The notes under the pieces: model-generated
Databases searched by the model: none
What the model was told of the DNA's origin: nothing
What the model saw: only the letters and a program-made list of their open reading frames with translations
Made by a program: the position numbers and the translations under genes
Shown: in pieces, positions 37,007 to 46,410 of the stretch
Position numbering within the stretch: position 1 is the first letter of the stretch
Layout of the letters: the number at the start of each line of letters is the position of its first letter
NCBI GenBank assembly: GCA_963834135.1
Contig: CAWIAN010000005.1
Coordinates: 496,001-560,000 of the forward strand
Direction of reading: 5' to 3'
Length of the DNA stretch: 64,000 nt
Source of the DNA: Bog-257 sp963834135
GTDB lineage: Bacteria > Acidobacteriota > Terriglobia > Terriglobales > Acidobacteriaceae

Positions 37007-39403
37007 TCACCAGCCGATCCAGTTCCAGAGTTTTGAGTAGAACCACATGAATGGTCGGCGCAGGAGGACCAGGCCGACGGGCCGCCATCCTACCGAAATT
37101 TTTCCCTCTCCCTGCATGCCTGGACGTAAAAGCCCGTCTGGATTGGAAGCCGCCACGCGCGCGTAAAACATCGTTTCGTCCTGAACGAGATGACTCTCCG
37201 GGCTTACGACGGTCACGGCACCGTGAAAGGTTCGGGTCGGATATCCTTCCAGCTTGATTGCTGCCTTGTTTCCTGCGCGCAGCAAGACGACATCGGTCTC
37301 ATCCACTGCAACATCAACGCTGGCCGACGAACTGTCCTGCAGTTCGGCAAAATCGTCGCCGGCAGAAAGCTTCCGTCCCGTCATGTTTTCAACGTGCGGT
37401 GTCGTCACCCATCCGGAGATAGGCGCACGCAAGTGCGTTTTCTCGAGCTGCTCCTGAGCACGCTTCACTTCGCTAGCCCAATACTGCGCCTGCAATTCAT
37501 GTATGCCCGCTTCTGCACCGTCGTTGTTGGCCAATTCGCGATTCACCTGGGAGATTGCCGACTGGTACTTGGCTTGTGCCTCGTTCAACGACGCACGATA
37601 GTCCCAATCATCCAGGTCAGCCAAAACCGCTCCTTGCGGAATGCGTTCGCCCTCTCGGACGTAAACCTTTCGAACCACACCGTCGACTTCAGGCTCGACT
37701 TGCGCTGTGCTCGCAGCGGCCACCACCGCGCTGCCATCGACGCGAGTGGGAATTGGTACGGCGGCCAGGAGAACGATAAGCGCGGCCGCGAATCCCAGAA
37801 AGAGCATTCGCTGTGATCTAGGAAGCGCCTTGAACTTGTTTTTCTTCTGGATTAACGGCTCTAAAACGCCGATAAAAGGTACTTCCTGGTAGAGTGACGC
37901 GTTGCGAAGCGCCACCGTCGCCTGACTCGCGATCACCTTGATCATCTCGAAGTGAACTTCGCCGAGAAAATCTGGATCGCTGCTTTCGAATGACAGAACG
38001 CCCAGGCGGCCCTCTTCGTCAGCAAGCGGCACGACATAAAAAGCGCGCATACCGCTCTCAAGAAAATACTGGCGGAACTTCTCTCGTGTTTCTTCGCGGT
38101 CGGCGCTTATCTCGTCGTCTTTTTGTGCAACGAAAATCTCCTCGTCGAGCAATGAGGCCCATTGCAAAATCGTTCGTAGCCGGCTCACATCGGGGTCGTC
38201 CGGATTGATCTGCTCGACGCCCGAGATCGCCTTCAACTGCAAGCGGCCACGCTGCTCCAAGGCAATCGCAGCTCGCTCGTAGGGAATCACCGCACCAGGA
38301 CCGTTGACGACGGCCCGTAGCACGCGTTCTAGATTCAGAGTGGAGGTAATCTCTCCGCTGACCTGTACCAGCGTCTGGAGTATCTCGAGTTTGCGCTCCG
38401 CTTCCAGCAGCGACGCGTTATGCAGTGCCTGTGCGGCAGATCCCGATACCTGCACCAGGGTAAACAGGTCGTCATCATCGAAGGTGAGGTTGGCATCGTA
38501 GCTGACGGCTTCTAAAACGCCGACTAGATTTTCACCGTCCATCAACGCTGTCGCCATGAGGGCCGAGATGCGGTTTTCTCCTGCCTTCTCATTGCGCTCT
38601 GACAATCGGGCATCATCGTCTGCCAGCAACAGCGGCTCCGCCTCTTTGGCAACCTGGCCGACAATCGACGTGTCGTCGATTTCACGCGCGCCTAACTCAT
38701 AGGAGACGTCATAACCCGACCGCTGCACCAGCAGCAGATCGTCCTTGTCTACCATCCACAAGTTCACACCCGTGGCATCCGTCAGCTCCTGCACCTTGGA
38801 ACAGATGATGGGCCACAGAGACTCCATGTCGAGTGTGGCGTTAAATACCTTCTCGATGTCATACAGCTGCGTTAGGCGGGTCACAGAGTGCAGGCTGGCG
38901 TTGCGCTCGTCCTCGTAAGTAAGCGCTGTGTAGATACCCAAAGCGGCGCACTCGGCGAATGAGTCGAAACTTTTCAATACAAATTGCGGTATCGGGCTGT
39001 CGAAGCTTACGATCTCAATGCACCCCAGCAAAGTTTCGTCGTAGAAGAGCGGGATGTAGCTCAGACTGCTGATGCTCTGACGTATGTCGAGATGAGCGTA
39101 GTTCTCTCGCGAGAGAGATGCCGCTTCGATCTGTACAGTCTGTCGCTGTTCCGCAACCTCGCGAAGGGTTCCGGAGTCGAGCGCTAGCTCACTTTGATCC
39201 AGAGCAACTTCGCCGATACAAGCCTTCGCGTGCCAGGAAGGGTTTTCCTGGTCTTCAATCACGTAAACCACTACCGCTGAGCGCGGAAACAATTCCGAGA
39301 GGTGTTGCGCAATCGTGCGGGCTCGCGGCGCGAGTTCATGTTCAGCCAGCAGCGCAGCTACGAATTCCGTTAGAGGAACCGAAAATACCGGCTCGGTTGC
39401 CAA
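37007..39403 (-). CDS. Triple-GAF sensor fused to HlyD adaptor
   Basis: 798 residues. Three GAF-like domains (about 10-160, 180-345, 355-530) with typical ends (TALTYEDERNASL, AAQALHNASLLEAERK, ATVALRNASLYQEV). A single membrane helix follows (MLFLGFAAALIVLLAAV, about 560-577), then a periplasmic HlyD-like adaptor with lipoyl halves VDGVVRKVYVREGERIPQGAVLADL and LRAPISGWVTTPHVE. Joining cytoplasmic small-molecule sensing to an export adaptor in one chain is unusual. TTG start with AGGAGG seven bases upstream. First gene of the three-gene operon, divergent from the STAS gene. Confidence 0.87.
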   Translation of the reverse strand: MATEPVFSVPLTEFVAALLAEHELAPRARTIAQHLSELFPRSAVVVYVIEDQENPSWHAKACIGEVALDQSELALDSGTLREVAEQRQTVQIEAASLSRENYAHLDIRQSISSLSYIPLFYDETLLGCIEIVSFDSPIPQFVLKSFDSFAECAALGIYTALTYEDERNASLHSVTRLTQLYDIEKVFNATLDMESLWPIICSKVQELTDATGVNLWMVDKDDLLLVQRSGYDVSYELGAREIDDTSIVGQVAKEAEPLLLADDDARLSERNEKAGENRISALMATALMDGENLVGVLEAVSYDANLTFDDDDLFTLVQVSGSAAQALHNASLLEAERKLEILQTLVQVSGEITSTLNLERVLRAVVNGPGAVIPYERAAIALEQRGRLQLKAISGVEQINPDDPDVSRLRTILQWASLLDEEIFVAQKDDEISADREETREKFRQYFLESGMRAFYVVPLADEEGRLGVLSFESSDPDFLGEVHFEMIKVIASQATVALRNASLYQEVPFIGVLEPLIQKKNKFKALPRSQRMLFLGFAAALIVLLAAVPIPTRVDGSAVVAAASTAQVEPEVDGVVRKVYVREGERIPQGAVLADLDDWDYRASLNEAQAKYQSAISQVNRELANNDGAEAGIHELQAQYWASEVKRAQEQLEKTHLRAPISGWVTTPHVENMTGRKLSAGDDFAELQDSSSASVDVAVDETDVVLLRAGNKAAIKLEGYPTRTFHGAVTVVSPESHLVQDETMFYARVAASNPDGLLRPGMQGEGKISVGWRPVGLVLLRRPFMWFYSKLWNWIGW

Positions 39404-39521
39404 GCAGCAACCTCCTGGGTGTACGGGAAAATCACCCCATTACAACATCCGGATAGCTGAAGCTTGCCCTGTCTTGTACACTGTGTAATCTCGTGCACTG
39501 AAATAGAGGGCCGAGATTCTC

Positions 39522-39881
39522 GTGCGGGAAAGGGAGCACGACTTGGATATCGATATCAGGAAGTTCGGTGAAGTGCAAGTCCTCCGACTCCGCGGACCAC
39601 TTACTTTAGGTGATCCAGTCGACAGCTTGCGGCAAACGCTAGACGGAATGATGACAGGTGGAGATTTTAACCTGGTGCTGAACCTTGGCGAAGTTCGCTG
39701 GATCGACTCCAGCGGCATCGGCGTTGTGGTGAAGGCATTGACCTCCACCAAGCGCTTGGGTGGCACGCTAAAGCTCGTCAATCCTACAAAGCCAACGCTG
39801 CAAACACTGAAGATGTGCGGACTTCTGCCACTTTTCGAGATTTACGCGGAAGAGCCAGAAGCAGTGCAGTCGTTCGGATAG
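39522..39881 (+). CDS. STAS-domain anti-sigma factor antagonist
   Basis: 119 residues, the size of RsbV/SpoIIAA. The phosphorylation-site motif WIDSSGIGVVVKAL (residues 60-73) is intact, followed by GGTLKLVNP and LFEIY. It would bind an RsbW-type kinase when unphosphorylated. The only such ATPase in the window is at 31084. GTG at 39522 is the longest start; a TTG at 39543 preceded by AAAGGGAG is an alternative that removes seven residues. Confidence 0.9.
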   Translation: MREREHDLDIDIRKFGEVQVLRLRGPLTLGDPVDSLRQTLDGMMTGGDFNLVLNLGEVRWIDSSGIGVVVKALTSTKRLGGTLKLVNPTKPTLQTLKMCGLLPLFEIYAEEPEAVQSFG

Positions 39882-40303
39882 GCTCGCTACTAACTCGCTA
39901 CTAACCGGTTAGCTCCTGACATCGCGCTTCTCTGGCCTCGGAAAGTAACCAGTCTTTTGTGCTCATCCCTCACCCAATACTCTGTCCCAAATGTGCAGAT
40001 CAATAGCCTGAAAGTTGAAAGATATATTTGGTTCAAGCTTATTGCTTGCGGACAATAAAGAGAGACACCCGTTAAATACTTAATTGGTGTCTTAAGCGGA
40101 GCTGAAGATTATTTCTATAAAGTAAAGGTCAGCAAGTTCGGCCCTGCGTAATCTCGTCCAAAACCGTCTTTGGCCACCACACAAACTAACAGCTTGCAGA
40201 GACGTTCTTTCTCCTGGGGCTGCAATTCGTCATGCGCTTCGCGAACACGGCTTGACTCCCGGATCTTTACTTGTTTACTCTAGGCATGGTATCACAATGC
40301 CTT
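39882..40303. other. 422-bp AT-rich intergenic region
   Basis: No gene seen. Contains a direct repeat (TCGCTACTAAC, twice near 39884-39905) and an inverted repeat AGACACC (40063-40069) / GGTGTCT (40086-40092) around an AT-rich centre. Just before the PadR gene is AGGCAT-N9-ATGCCT (40282-40302), a possible operator. Confidence 0.4.
40282..40302. promoter_or_regulatory. Candidate PadR operator
   Basis: Inverted repeat AGGCAT-N9-ATGCCT immediately upstream of the PadR ATG at 40304. PadR repressors commonly bind short palindromes with spacers of this size at their own promoters. Assignment is inference. Confidence 0.4.
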
Positions 40304-40663
40304 ATGAGAAATGCTAAGAACACCTCGCGCGACCTGTTTCCCGGTGCCTTGGAGATGATGATTCTCGAATCCCTGCGCCGCCAGCCGGCGCACGGATATG
40401 CGCTGGTCCAACACATTCAGCAACGGTCTAACGACTTGCTTCAGGTCGAAGAGGGCTCGCTGTATCCGGCACTGCAGCGGTTGCTGAAAGGGAAACTGGT
40501 TCGGGCCGAGTGGACGGTTTCGTCTTCGACCAATCGTCGCGTACGGGTCTACGAGATCACCAAGGCTGGGATGCGCCACCTGGAGTCCGAGATCTCCAGC
40601 TTCGATCGCATGCTCGATGGCATTCAGATGGTGCTGGGACCGGCCCGACGCGAGGCCAATTAG
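40304..40663 (+). CDS. PadR-family transcriptional regulator
   Basis: 119 residues from ATG 40304; the frame extends 11 codons further upstream. Winged helix with the PadR signatures LFPGALEMMILESL, HGYALVQHIQQ, VEEGSLYPALQRL and YEITKAGMRHLESE. Short C-terminus as in the PadR-s2 type. One base separates it from the permease, the arrangement usual for acidobacterial PadR-permease pairs, so it likely controls that transporter. Confidence 0.93.
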   Translation: MRNAKNTSRDLFPGALEMMILESLRRQPAHGYALVQHIQQRSNDLLQVEEGSLYPALQRLLKGKLVRAEWTVSSSTNRRVRVYEITKAGMRHLESEISSFDRMLDGIQMVLGPARREAN

Positions 40664-40664
40664 G

Positions 40665-43358
40665 ATGCTGTGGACAATGAGCTTGATCGATCGAATCTTC
40701 CGTCGCAGCCGTCTCAATGACGAATTGGCCGAAGAGCTGCGCGAGCACATCGAAGAGAAGACTGAGCAGCTCATGCGTCTGGAGAATCTCTCCCGTGGCG
40801 ACGCACGTGAGGCTGCCCTGGGCGCGTTCGGCAATCCAGCTCTCGTGGAGACGCGGAGCCGCGAGATTTGGCAGTGGCCCCGGCTTGAAACCCTCCTTGC
40901 TGATTTGAGACTCGCCCTCCGGCGCTTGCGCAGGTCACCGGGCTTTGCCATCACGGTGCTGCTGACACTAGCGATCGGCATCGGCGCCAACACCGCGGTT
41001 TTCAGTGTCATCAACAGCGTCCTTCTGCACCCGCTGCCCTATCCTGATAGTGACCAACTTGTCTCCCTGCGGCTCAACGCCCCGGGTGCAGCGGGTCTGG
41101 CCGACTTCCAGAAGGGTCTGCCGCTCTCCCCCTCGATGTATTTCACCTTCAGCGAGAGCAACCGCGCGTTTCAATCGCTGGGAGCGTGGACATCCCACAA
41201 GGCCAACGTCACCGGCCACGCTACACCTGAGCAAGTTAATGTCGTCCTGGTCACCGACGGGATTCTGGAAGCGCTCGGTGTTCCTCCGTTAGCTGGCCGG
41301 GAGCTGACGGCGGCGGATCAAGTACCGAATGGCGCAAAGAACGTCGTGCTCAGCTATGGATACTGGCAGCGTCGTTTCGGTGCCGGCCGTTCCGTCATCG
41401 GCCGCACCATCGTCATCGATTCCCAGGCGCGCACGATCGTTGGAGTCATGCCGCGCGGATTCCGCGTCGTCGACCACGACTTCGATGTCCTGGTGCCCTT
41501 CGCGTTCGATCGCAATAAACAAACATTGGCTGACTTCGAACTGCAGGGACTAGGGCGCCTCAAACCCGGCGTGACGATCCCGCAGGCGAACGCCGACATC
41601 GCGCGTTTGATCCCCGTCTGGATGGACTCATTTTCGAACGGCCCTGACAGCGATTCGCACTGGTATGAAAAATGGAGGATCACGCCAGATTTTCACTCCC
41701 TGAAACACGAAGTCGTGGGGGATGTGGGCAGTGTGCTTTGGGCGGTGATGGGCACCATCGGAATCGTCCTGTTGATCGCTTGCGTCAATGTTGCCAATCT
41801 GCTGCTGGTTCGCGCCGAGGCGCGGCAGCTCGAACTGTCGGTCCGCGCAGCGCTGGGCGCCGGCCGGGGCCGGATCGCGCGCGAATTGCTTTTTGAAAGC
41901 TCGCTACTCGGTTTGCTCGGCGGAATGATGGGAATCGGAGTTGCCGCTGTAGCCCTTCGCTTGCTGGTTTCTATCGCCCCCGCGAGCCTGCCGCGCCTCA
42001 TTGAGATCGCTCTCGACGCAAGCTCGCTTCTCTTCACATTCGTTCTGTCACTCTTGTCGGGTCTGTTCTTCGGTTCAATTTCCACCTGGAAATACTTCCT
42101 CAATCGTGCCAATGTCAGCATCGGCGCCACACGCACGGTTAGCGCGAGCCGCGAGCAGCATCGATCGCGCAACATCCTGATCATTGCCCAGGTCGCCATG
42201 GCCGTTCTCCTGCTGGTCTGCGCGGTGCTGATGATTCGCACCTTCCGCCAACTGTGCGCAGTCGATCCCGGATTTACGGATGCCTCGGCGCTGCAAACCC
42301 TGCGTATCGCGATTCCCGAGTCCTCCATCGCCGATCCGCACGCGGTCGCCCGGGTTGAGAACAACATCGCCAACAAGCTTGCTTCGGTTCCCGGTGTCAC
42401 CGCTGCGGGCTTTGCCCTGCTCGTCCCCATGGAAGATGCTGAGCACGGATGGAATGCCATTCGCGTGGAAGGGAAGACCTATGCGGGAGATCCGCCGCTG
42501 CGCTTCTACAACTACATTTCTCCCGGCTACCTTCAGGCTCTCGGCACCCATCTGATTGCGGGGCGCGATTTCGATTGGAAAGAAATTTACAACATCGAAC
42601 CGCGGGCTATCGTGTCCGAGAATCTTGCCCGGGAAGAATGGGGCAGCGCCGCGAATGCCCTTGGCAAACGCTTTCGAGAGGATCCCTCCGAGCCTTGGTC
42701 TGAGGTGATCGGTGTTGCCGAAAACGTGCACTACAATGGCGTCAATGAAAAAGCTCCGGCGATCGTGTACTGGCCGGCGGTCATCCGCAATCCTTGGCTT
42801 GGAACCTTCACGCCACGTTCGGTCGCCTTCGTCATTCGCAGTAAGCAAGCCGGAACGGGCGCTTTCGTCAACGAGGTGCAGCAGTCAGTTTGGAGCGTCA
42901 ACGCTGACCTCCCCGCGGCCGCCCCGCGCACCATGCAGGAGATATACTCGAAGTCGCTGGCGCGCACGTCCTTCACCCTCGTAATGTTGGCAATCGCCGC
43001 TGCGATGGCCCTGGCGCTCGGCATCATCGGGATTTATGGGGTCATCTCTTATTCGGTATCCCAGCGCACTCGCGAGATCGGCATCCGCATGGCACTCGGC
43101 GCCCAGAAAGCGCAGCTGCGATGGATGTTGGTGCGCACCGCATTGGTCCTCACCGGGGTAGGCATCGTCCTTGGTTTGGGAACGGCGGCAGGAGTCGCGC
43201 GGCTCATGAAGAGCCTGCTGTACGGCGTCAGTCCGCTGGATCCTTTCAGTTTCGCCACGGTGCCATTGATCCTGCTGGCGGCAGCAGCGCTGGCAAGCTT
43301 TCTGCCGGCCTCGCGCGTCGCCGCCATCAATCCTGTGGATGCGCTAAAGACCGAATGA
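40665..43358 (+). CDS. ADOP-type ABC transporter permease
   Basis: 897 residues from ATG 40665 (40677 is an alternative). A cytoplasmic helical prefix (NDELAEELREHIEEKTEQL, then GNPALVETRSREIWQW) precedes a duplicated MacB/FtsX layout: membrane helix, periplasmic MacB core, three helices, linker, second helix and core, three C-terminal helices (GIYGVISYSVSQRTREIGIRMALGA). This matches the large 'acidobacterial duplicated orphan permease' family. It lacks an ATPase, which must come from elsewhere. Substrate unknown. Confidence 0.92.
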   Translation: MLWTMSLIDRIFRRSRLNDELAEELREHIEEKTEQLMRLENLSRGDAREAALGAFGNPALVETRSREIWQWPRLETLLADLRLALRRLRRSPGFAITVLLTLAIGIGANTAVFSVINSVLLHPLPYPDSDQLVSLRLNAPGAAGLADFQKGLPLSPSMYFTFSESNRAFQSLGAWTSHKANVTGHATPEQVNVVLVTDGILEALGVPPLAGRELTAADQVPNGAKNVVLSYGYWQRRFGAGRSVIGRTIVIDSQARTIVGVMPRGFRVVDHDFDVLVPFAFDRNKQTLADFELQGLGRLKPGVTIPQANADIARLIPVWMDSFSNGPDSDSHWYEKWRITPDFHSLKHEVVGDVGSVLWAVMGTIGIVLLIACVNVANLLLVRAEARQLELSVRAALGAGRGRIARELLFESSLLGLLGGMMGIGVAAVALRLLVSIAPASLPRLIEIALDASSLLFTFVLSLLSGLFFGSISTWKYFLNRANVSIGATRTVSASREQHRSRNILIIAQVAMAVLLLVCAVLMIRTFRQLCAVDPGFTDASALQTLRIAIPESSIADPHAVARVENNIANKLASVPGVTAAGFALLVPMEDAEHGWNAIRVEGKTYAGDPPLRFYNYISPGYLQALGTHLIAGRDFDWKEIYNIEPRAIVSENLAREEWGSAANALGKRFREDPSEPWSEVIGVAENVHYNGVNEKAPAIVYWPAVIRNPWLGTFTPRSVAFVIRSKQAGTGAFVNEVQQSVWSVNADLPAAAPRTMQEIYSKSLARTSFTLVMLAIAAAMALALGIIGIYGVISYSVSQRTREIGIRMALGAQKAQLRWMLVRTALVLTGVGIVLGLGTAAGVARLMKSLLYGVSPLDPFSFATVPLILLAAAALASFLPASRVAAINPVDALKTE

Positions 43359-43494
43359 TCGCAGCTGGCCTCCAGCCGTGGTTCCTCACAGGCATCTCCT
43401 CCCCCGAACTCTAATTTTGCGAGTTGGCTTGTTTAAACCAATGAGCATCATGCTCCTTTGTTTTTATTGAGATAGCAAACGCGAGGGAATAAGC

Positions 43495-43530
43495 TTGACA
43501 CGATATATAGTGTTATAGTTAAGTATAACA
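43495..43530 (+). promoter_or_regulatory. Promoter with YtrA-type palindromic operator
   Basis: TTGACA (-35) at 43495-43500 followed by a perfect palindrome TGTTATA-N6-TATAACA at 43511-43530, covering the place of the -10 box. A GntR/YtrA-type regulator is encoded 670 bp downstream in the same apparent operon, and such dimers bind sites of this kind at their own promoter. Confidence 0.65.
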
Positions 43531-43590
43531 GTGAGGAGATCAAGTAAGTTCTACTGATCGCCCAAGACTGAATTTGCAGGAGAAGGAAAC

Positions 43591-44163
43591 ATGAAATTCC
43601 CCCGATATATGCTGTCCGTTGTTCTGATGTCGGTTGCTACCTTTGCATTCGCGCAGTCTGACATGCACAAGCCCGCCGACACACCGGCGCCGTCGGAGGC
43701 GCAAAAGTCGTTCGACGTCATGAAGAGCCTCGCTGGAGATTGGCAAGGTCCAGCGGTGGTCGCGGAAATGCCCGAGATGTCGGACGGCAAACCGCTCCAT
43801 GTCTCACTCCGCGTGACTTCCAGGGGAAACGCGATGGTGCACGAAATGCAGGAAGCCAACACGCCGCTCGATGCGGCTAAGTACGATCATCCGATCACAA
43901 TGCTTTATGTGGATGGCGGCCAGCTCAACCTGATCCACTACTGTGATGCCGGCAATCGGCCGCATATGATCGGCAAGATGTCGCCCGACGGCAAGACGGT
44001 GGAGTTCACGCTGGTCGACGTTTCCGGGAGCACGAAACCCGGGCACATGGAGCACGCCGTATTCACTTACATCGACGCTAACCATCACACGGAAGAGTGG
44101 ACGTTCATGATGCCGGGCGACAAGGCAATTCACGCGCACTTTGATCTTCAACGGGTGAAATGA
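43591..44163 (+). CDS. Secreted protein of unknown function
   Basis: 190 residues with a signal peptide (RYMLSVVLMSVATFAFA). The mature part contains SFDVMKSLAGDWQGP, alternating beta-strand segments and HFDLQRVK at the end, suggesting a lipocalin-like barrel; exact family not assigned. AGGAGAAGG precedes the ATG. First gene after the palindromic operator, before the GntR regulator and ABC genes, so it may act with the transporter in an envelope-stress or drug response (inference). Confidence 0.75.
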   Translation: MKFPRYMLSVVLMSVATFAFAQSDMHKPADTPAPSEAQKSFDVMKSLAGDWQGPAVVAEMPEMSDGKPLHVSLRVTSRGNAMVHEMQEANTPLDAAKYDHPITMLYVDGGQLNLIHYCDAGNRPHMIGKMSPDGKTVEFTLVDVSGSTKPGHMEHAVFTYIDANHHTEEWTFMMPGDKAIHAHFDLQRVK

Positions 44164-44202
44164 CGGCAGCGCAACCTGGCAAAGGCAATCTGGAAAAACC
44201 TG

Positions 44203-44601
44203 ATGGACCGTGAGTGGAACGACAGTCAACCGATTTACCGCCAGCTTCGCGACCGCGTGGTCGCGATGATCCTGGACGGAATTCTCAAGGACGGCGATCC
44301 GCTTCCGTCCGTGCGAAATGTCGCAGCCGAATATCGCGTGAATCCACTCACGGTTCTGAAGGGCTATCAGCAACTGGTCGACGAGGGGCTGGTCGAAAGC
44401 CGGCGAGGTCTGGGGATGTTTATCAACGCTGGCGCGCGCAGTCTGTTACTGCGAGGCGAACGGCAAAAGTTTCTGGGCGAAGAGTGGCCCCGGGTTTACG
44501 CGACCATTCAGCGGCTCGGCTTGAAAGCGGAGGACCTGCTGGAGATCGGGTCCAACCACCACCCGCCGCCGAACAAAGACAAGAAAGAAGAGGAGAGCTG
44601 A
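44203..44601 (+). CDS. GntR-family regulator, YtrA type
   Basis: 132 residues. N-terminal winged helix with PIYRQLRDRVVAMILDG, LPSVRNVAAEYRVNPLTVLKGYQQL and GLVESRRGLGMFI, followed by a short helical tail as in the YtrA subfamily, which pairs with ABC transporters. The palindrome at 43511 is its likely site. Ends four bases before the ABC ATPase gene. Confidence 0.92.
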   Translation: MDREWNDSQPIYRQLRDRVVAMILDGILKDGDPLPSVRNVAAEYRVNPLTVLKGYQQLVDEGLVESRRGLGMFINAGARSLLLRGERQKFLGEEWPRVYATIQRLGLKAEDLLEIGSNHHPPPNKDKKEEES

Positions 44602-44605
44602 AGCG

Positions 44606-45481
44606 ATGGTATGTATCGAAGCACACGGCCTCCGCAAAGCCTTTGGCGCGACCATCGCGCTCGACGGCGTCGATTTGCGGGTTGATGAGGGCCGCATCCT
44701 TGGACTGATCGGTCCCAACGGTGCAGGCAAAACCACCGCGCTCAATGCAATTCTCGGCCTCACTCCGTATCAGGGACAGCTCAAGGTTCTGGGACGCAAT
44801 CCCTGGGGCGAGCGCGACCAGCTCATGCGCGATGTCTGCTTCATTTCCGATGTCGCCGTGCTGCCGCGCTGGATAAGAGTTTCGCAGGCGCTCGATTACG
44901 TCGCCGGCGTGCATCCGAAATTCGATCGGGCAAAGGCAGAGGGCTTTCTCGCCAAGACGACGATCAGCCGCACCAGCAGAGTCCGAGAGCTGTCGAAGGG
45001 CATGGTAACGCAGCTGCATCTCGCTCTGGTGATGGCCATCGACGCGAGATTGCTGGTCCTGGACGAGCCGACACTCGGCCTCGACATCCTGTATCGCAAG
45101 CAGTTCTACGACTCGCTGCTGAACGACTACTTCGATCGCAACCGCACTATCGTCGTGACGACACACCAGGTGGAAGAGATCCAGGACGTCCTCACCGATG
45201 TCATGTTTATCGATCGCGGCCGCATCGTCTTCCACTGCAGTATGGAAGAGCTGGAGTCGAGCTACGTGGAAGTAATTGTGCATCCCGAGCAGCTTGCCGC
45301 CGCCCGCGCGTTCAAGCCGATGCACGAACGACAGACGATAGGGCGCAGCATCTTCCTTTTCAATCGTGTGGACCGTGACCGGCTCGCCTCGCTCGGCGAG
45401 TTGCGCACGCCCAGCATCGCTGACTTGTTCGTTGCCGTGATCGGCAGTCAGGCCGGCCAGGCACAAGGAGCGGCCCAATGA
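44606..45481 (+). CDS. ABC transporter ATP-binding protein
   Basis: 291 residues. Walker A GPNGAGKTT, Walker B LLVLDEPTLGLD, switch His in VTTHQVEEI. The signature is LSKGM rather than LSGGQ, as in several YtrB-like exporters. C-terminal extension of about 70 residues. Its stop overlaps the permease start (ATGA), so the pair is translationally coupled. Confidence 0.93.
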   Translation: MVCIEAHGLRKAFGATIALDGVDLRVDEGRILGLIGPNGAGKTTALNAILGLTPYQGQLKVLGRNPWGERDQLMRDVCFISDVAVLPRWIRVSQALDYVAGVHPKFDRAKAEGFLAKTTISRTSRVRELSKGMVTQLHLALVMAIDARLLVLDEPTLGLDILYRKQFYDSLLNDYFDRNRTIVVTTHQVEEIQDVLTDVMFIDRGRIVFHCSMEELESSYVEVIVHPEQLAAARAFKPMHERQTIGRSIFLFNRVDRDRLASLGELRTPSIADLFVAVIGSQAGQAQGAAQ

Positions 45482-46410
45482 GCAGCCACTCGAACGCTAT
45501 ACCCGGCTCTCACCTCGAATCGCAGGCGATCGCGCCTGCGGCGATCCCGGCGACCCGGCTCATGTACTGGTCGGTGCAGCGCGAGTTGTGGGAGAACCGT
45601 TCGGTCTATATCGCTCCGCTCGCCGTCGCAGCCCTGTTTCTCTTTGGCTTCCTGATCAGCACGATTCATCTGGCGGCCAAGCTGCGGTCCGCCTTGCTGC
45701 TCAATCCGATGCAGCTGCAGGAACTGATCCTGCAGCCGTACGATTTCGCTGCGCTGCTGATCATGGGCACCACATTCATCGTTGCGATCTTCTACTGCCT
45801 CGACGCGCTGTACGGCGAGCGGCGGGATCGGAGTATCCTGTTCTGGAAGTCGCTGCCTGTCTCCGATCTCATCACGGTGCTCTCTAAGGCGAGCATCCCG
45901 CTTGTGATTCTCCCACTGCTCACCTTCGTCATCACCGTGGTTACGCAGTGGATCATGCTGCTGATTAGTGTAGCTGCGCTGTCGCATAGCGGACTAAGCG
46001 CGACGCTATGGACGCGCGTACCGCTGATGCAGATCTGGCTGGGGCTGCTGTACCATCTGGTGGCCGTGCATTCGCTCTGTTTTGCACCGATCTTCGGCTG
46101 GCTGCTGCTGGTCTCAGCCTGGGCACGACGTGCGCCCATTCTCTGGGCAAGCGTACCCCTGCTGGCAATAGGCATCGTGGAGAAGATTGCTTTTAACACT
46201 ACCCATTTCGCGGAAATACTAGCGAACAGCCTGGGCGGGGGCCATGAAATTGCTCCCTACCCGATACCCGCAGGCATGCTAATGCAATCAATGCCGGGGA
46301 TGAATCTGGTGTACTTCCTGATGAGCCCAGGTCTATGGATCGGCTTGGCAGTCACCGCGGCGTTTCTGGCTGGAGCCGTGCATCTGCGTCGCTCTCAGGG
46401 ACCGCTTTGA
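45478..46410 (+). CDS. ABC transporter permease
   Basis: 310 residues with about six membrane helices (near 47-65, 95-112, 140-165, 175-200, 210-230, 285-305), the ABC-2-like permease layout. EREL-like motif absent; DALYGERRDRSILFWKSLPVSD matches permeases of GntR-YtrA operons. Forms the membrane part of the transporter with the preceding ATPase. Substrate unknown. Confidence 0.88.
   Translation: MSSHSNAIPGSHLESQAIAPAAIPATRLMYWSVQRELWENRSVYIAPLAVAALFLFGFLISTIHLAAKLRSALLLNPMQLQELILQPYDFAALLIMGTTFIVAIFYCLDALYGERRDRSILFWKSLPVSDLITVLSKASIPLVILPLLTFVITVVTQWIMLLISVAALSHSGLSATLWTRVPLMQIWLGLLYHLVAVHSLCFAPIFGWLLLVSAWARRAPILWASVPLLAIGIVEKIAFNTTHFAEILANSLGGGHEIAPYPIPAGMLMQSMPGMNLVYFLMSPGLWIGLAVTAAFLAGAVHLRRSQGPL

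Noticed and set aside
39404..39521. Sigma-54 promoter for the GAF-HlyD operon
   Set aside because: A GG-N10-GC pair exists on the minus strand but both boxes deviate from consensus; not convincing.
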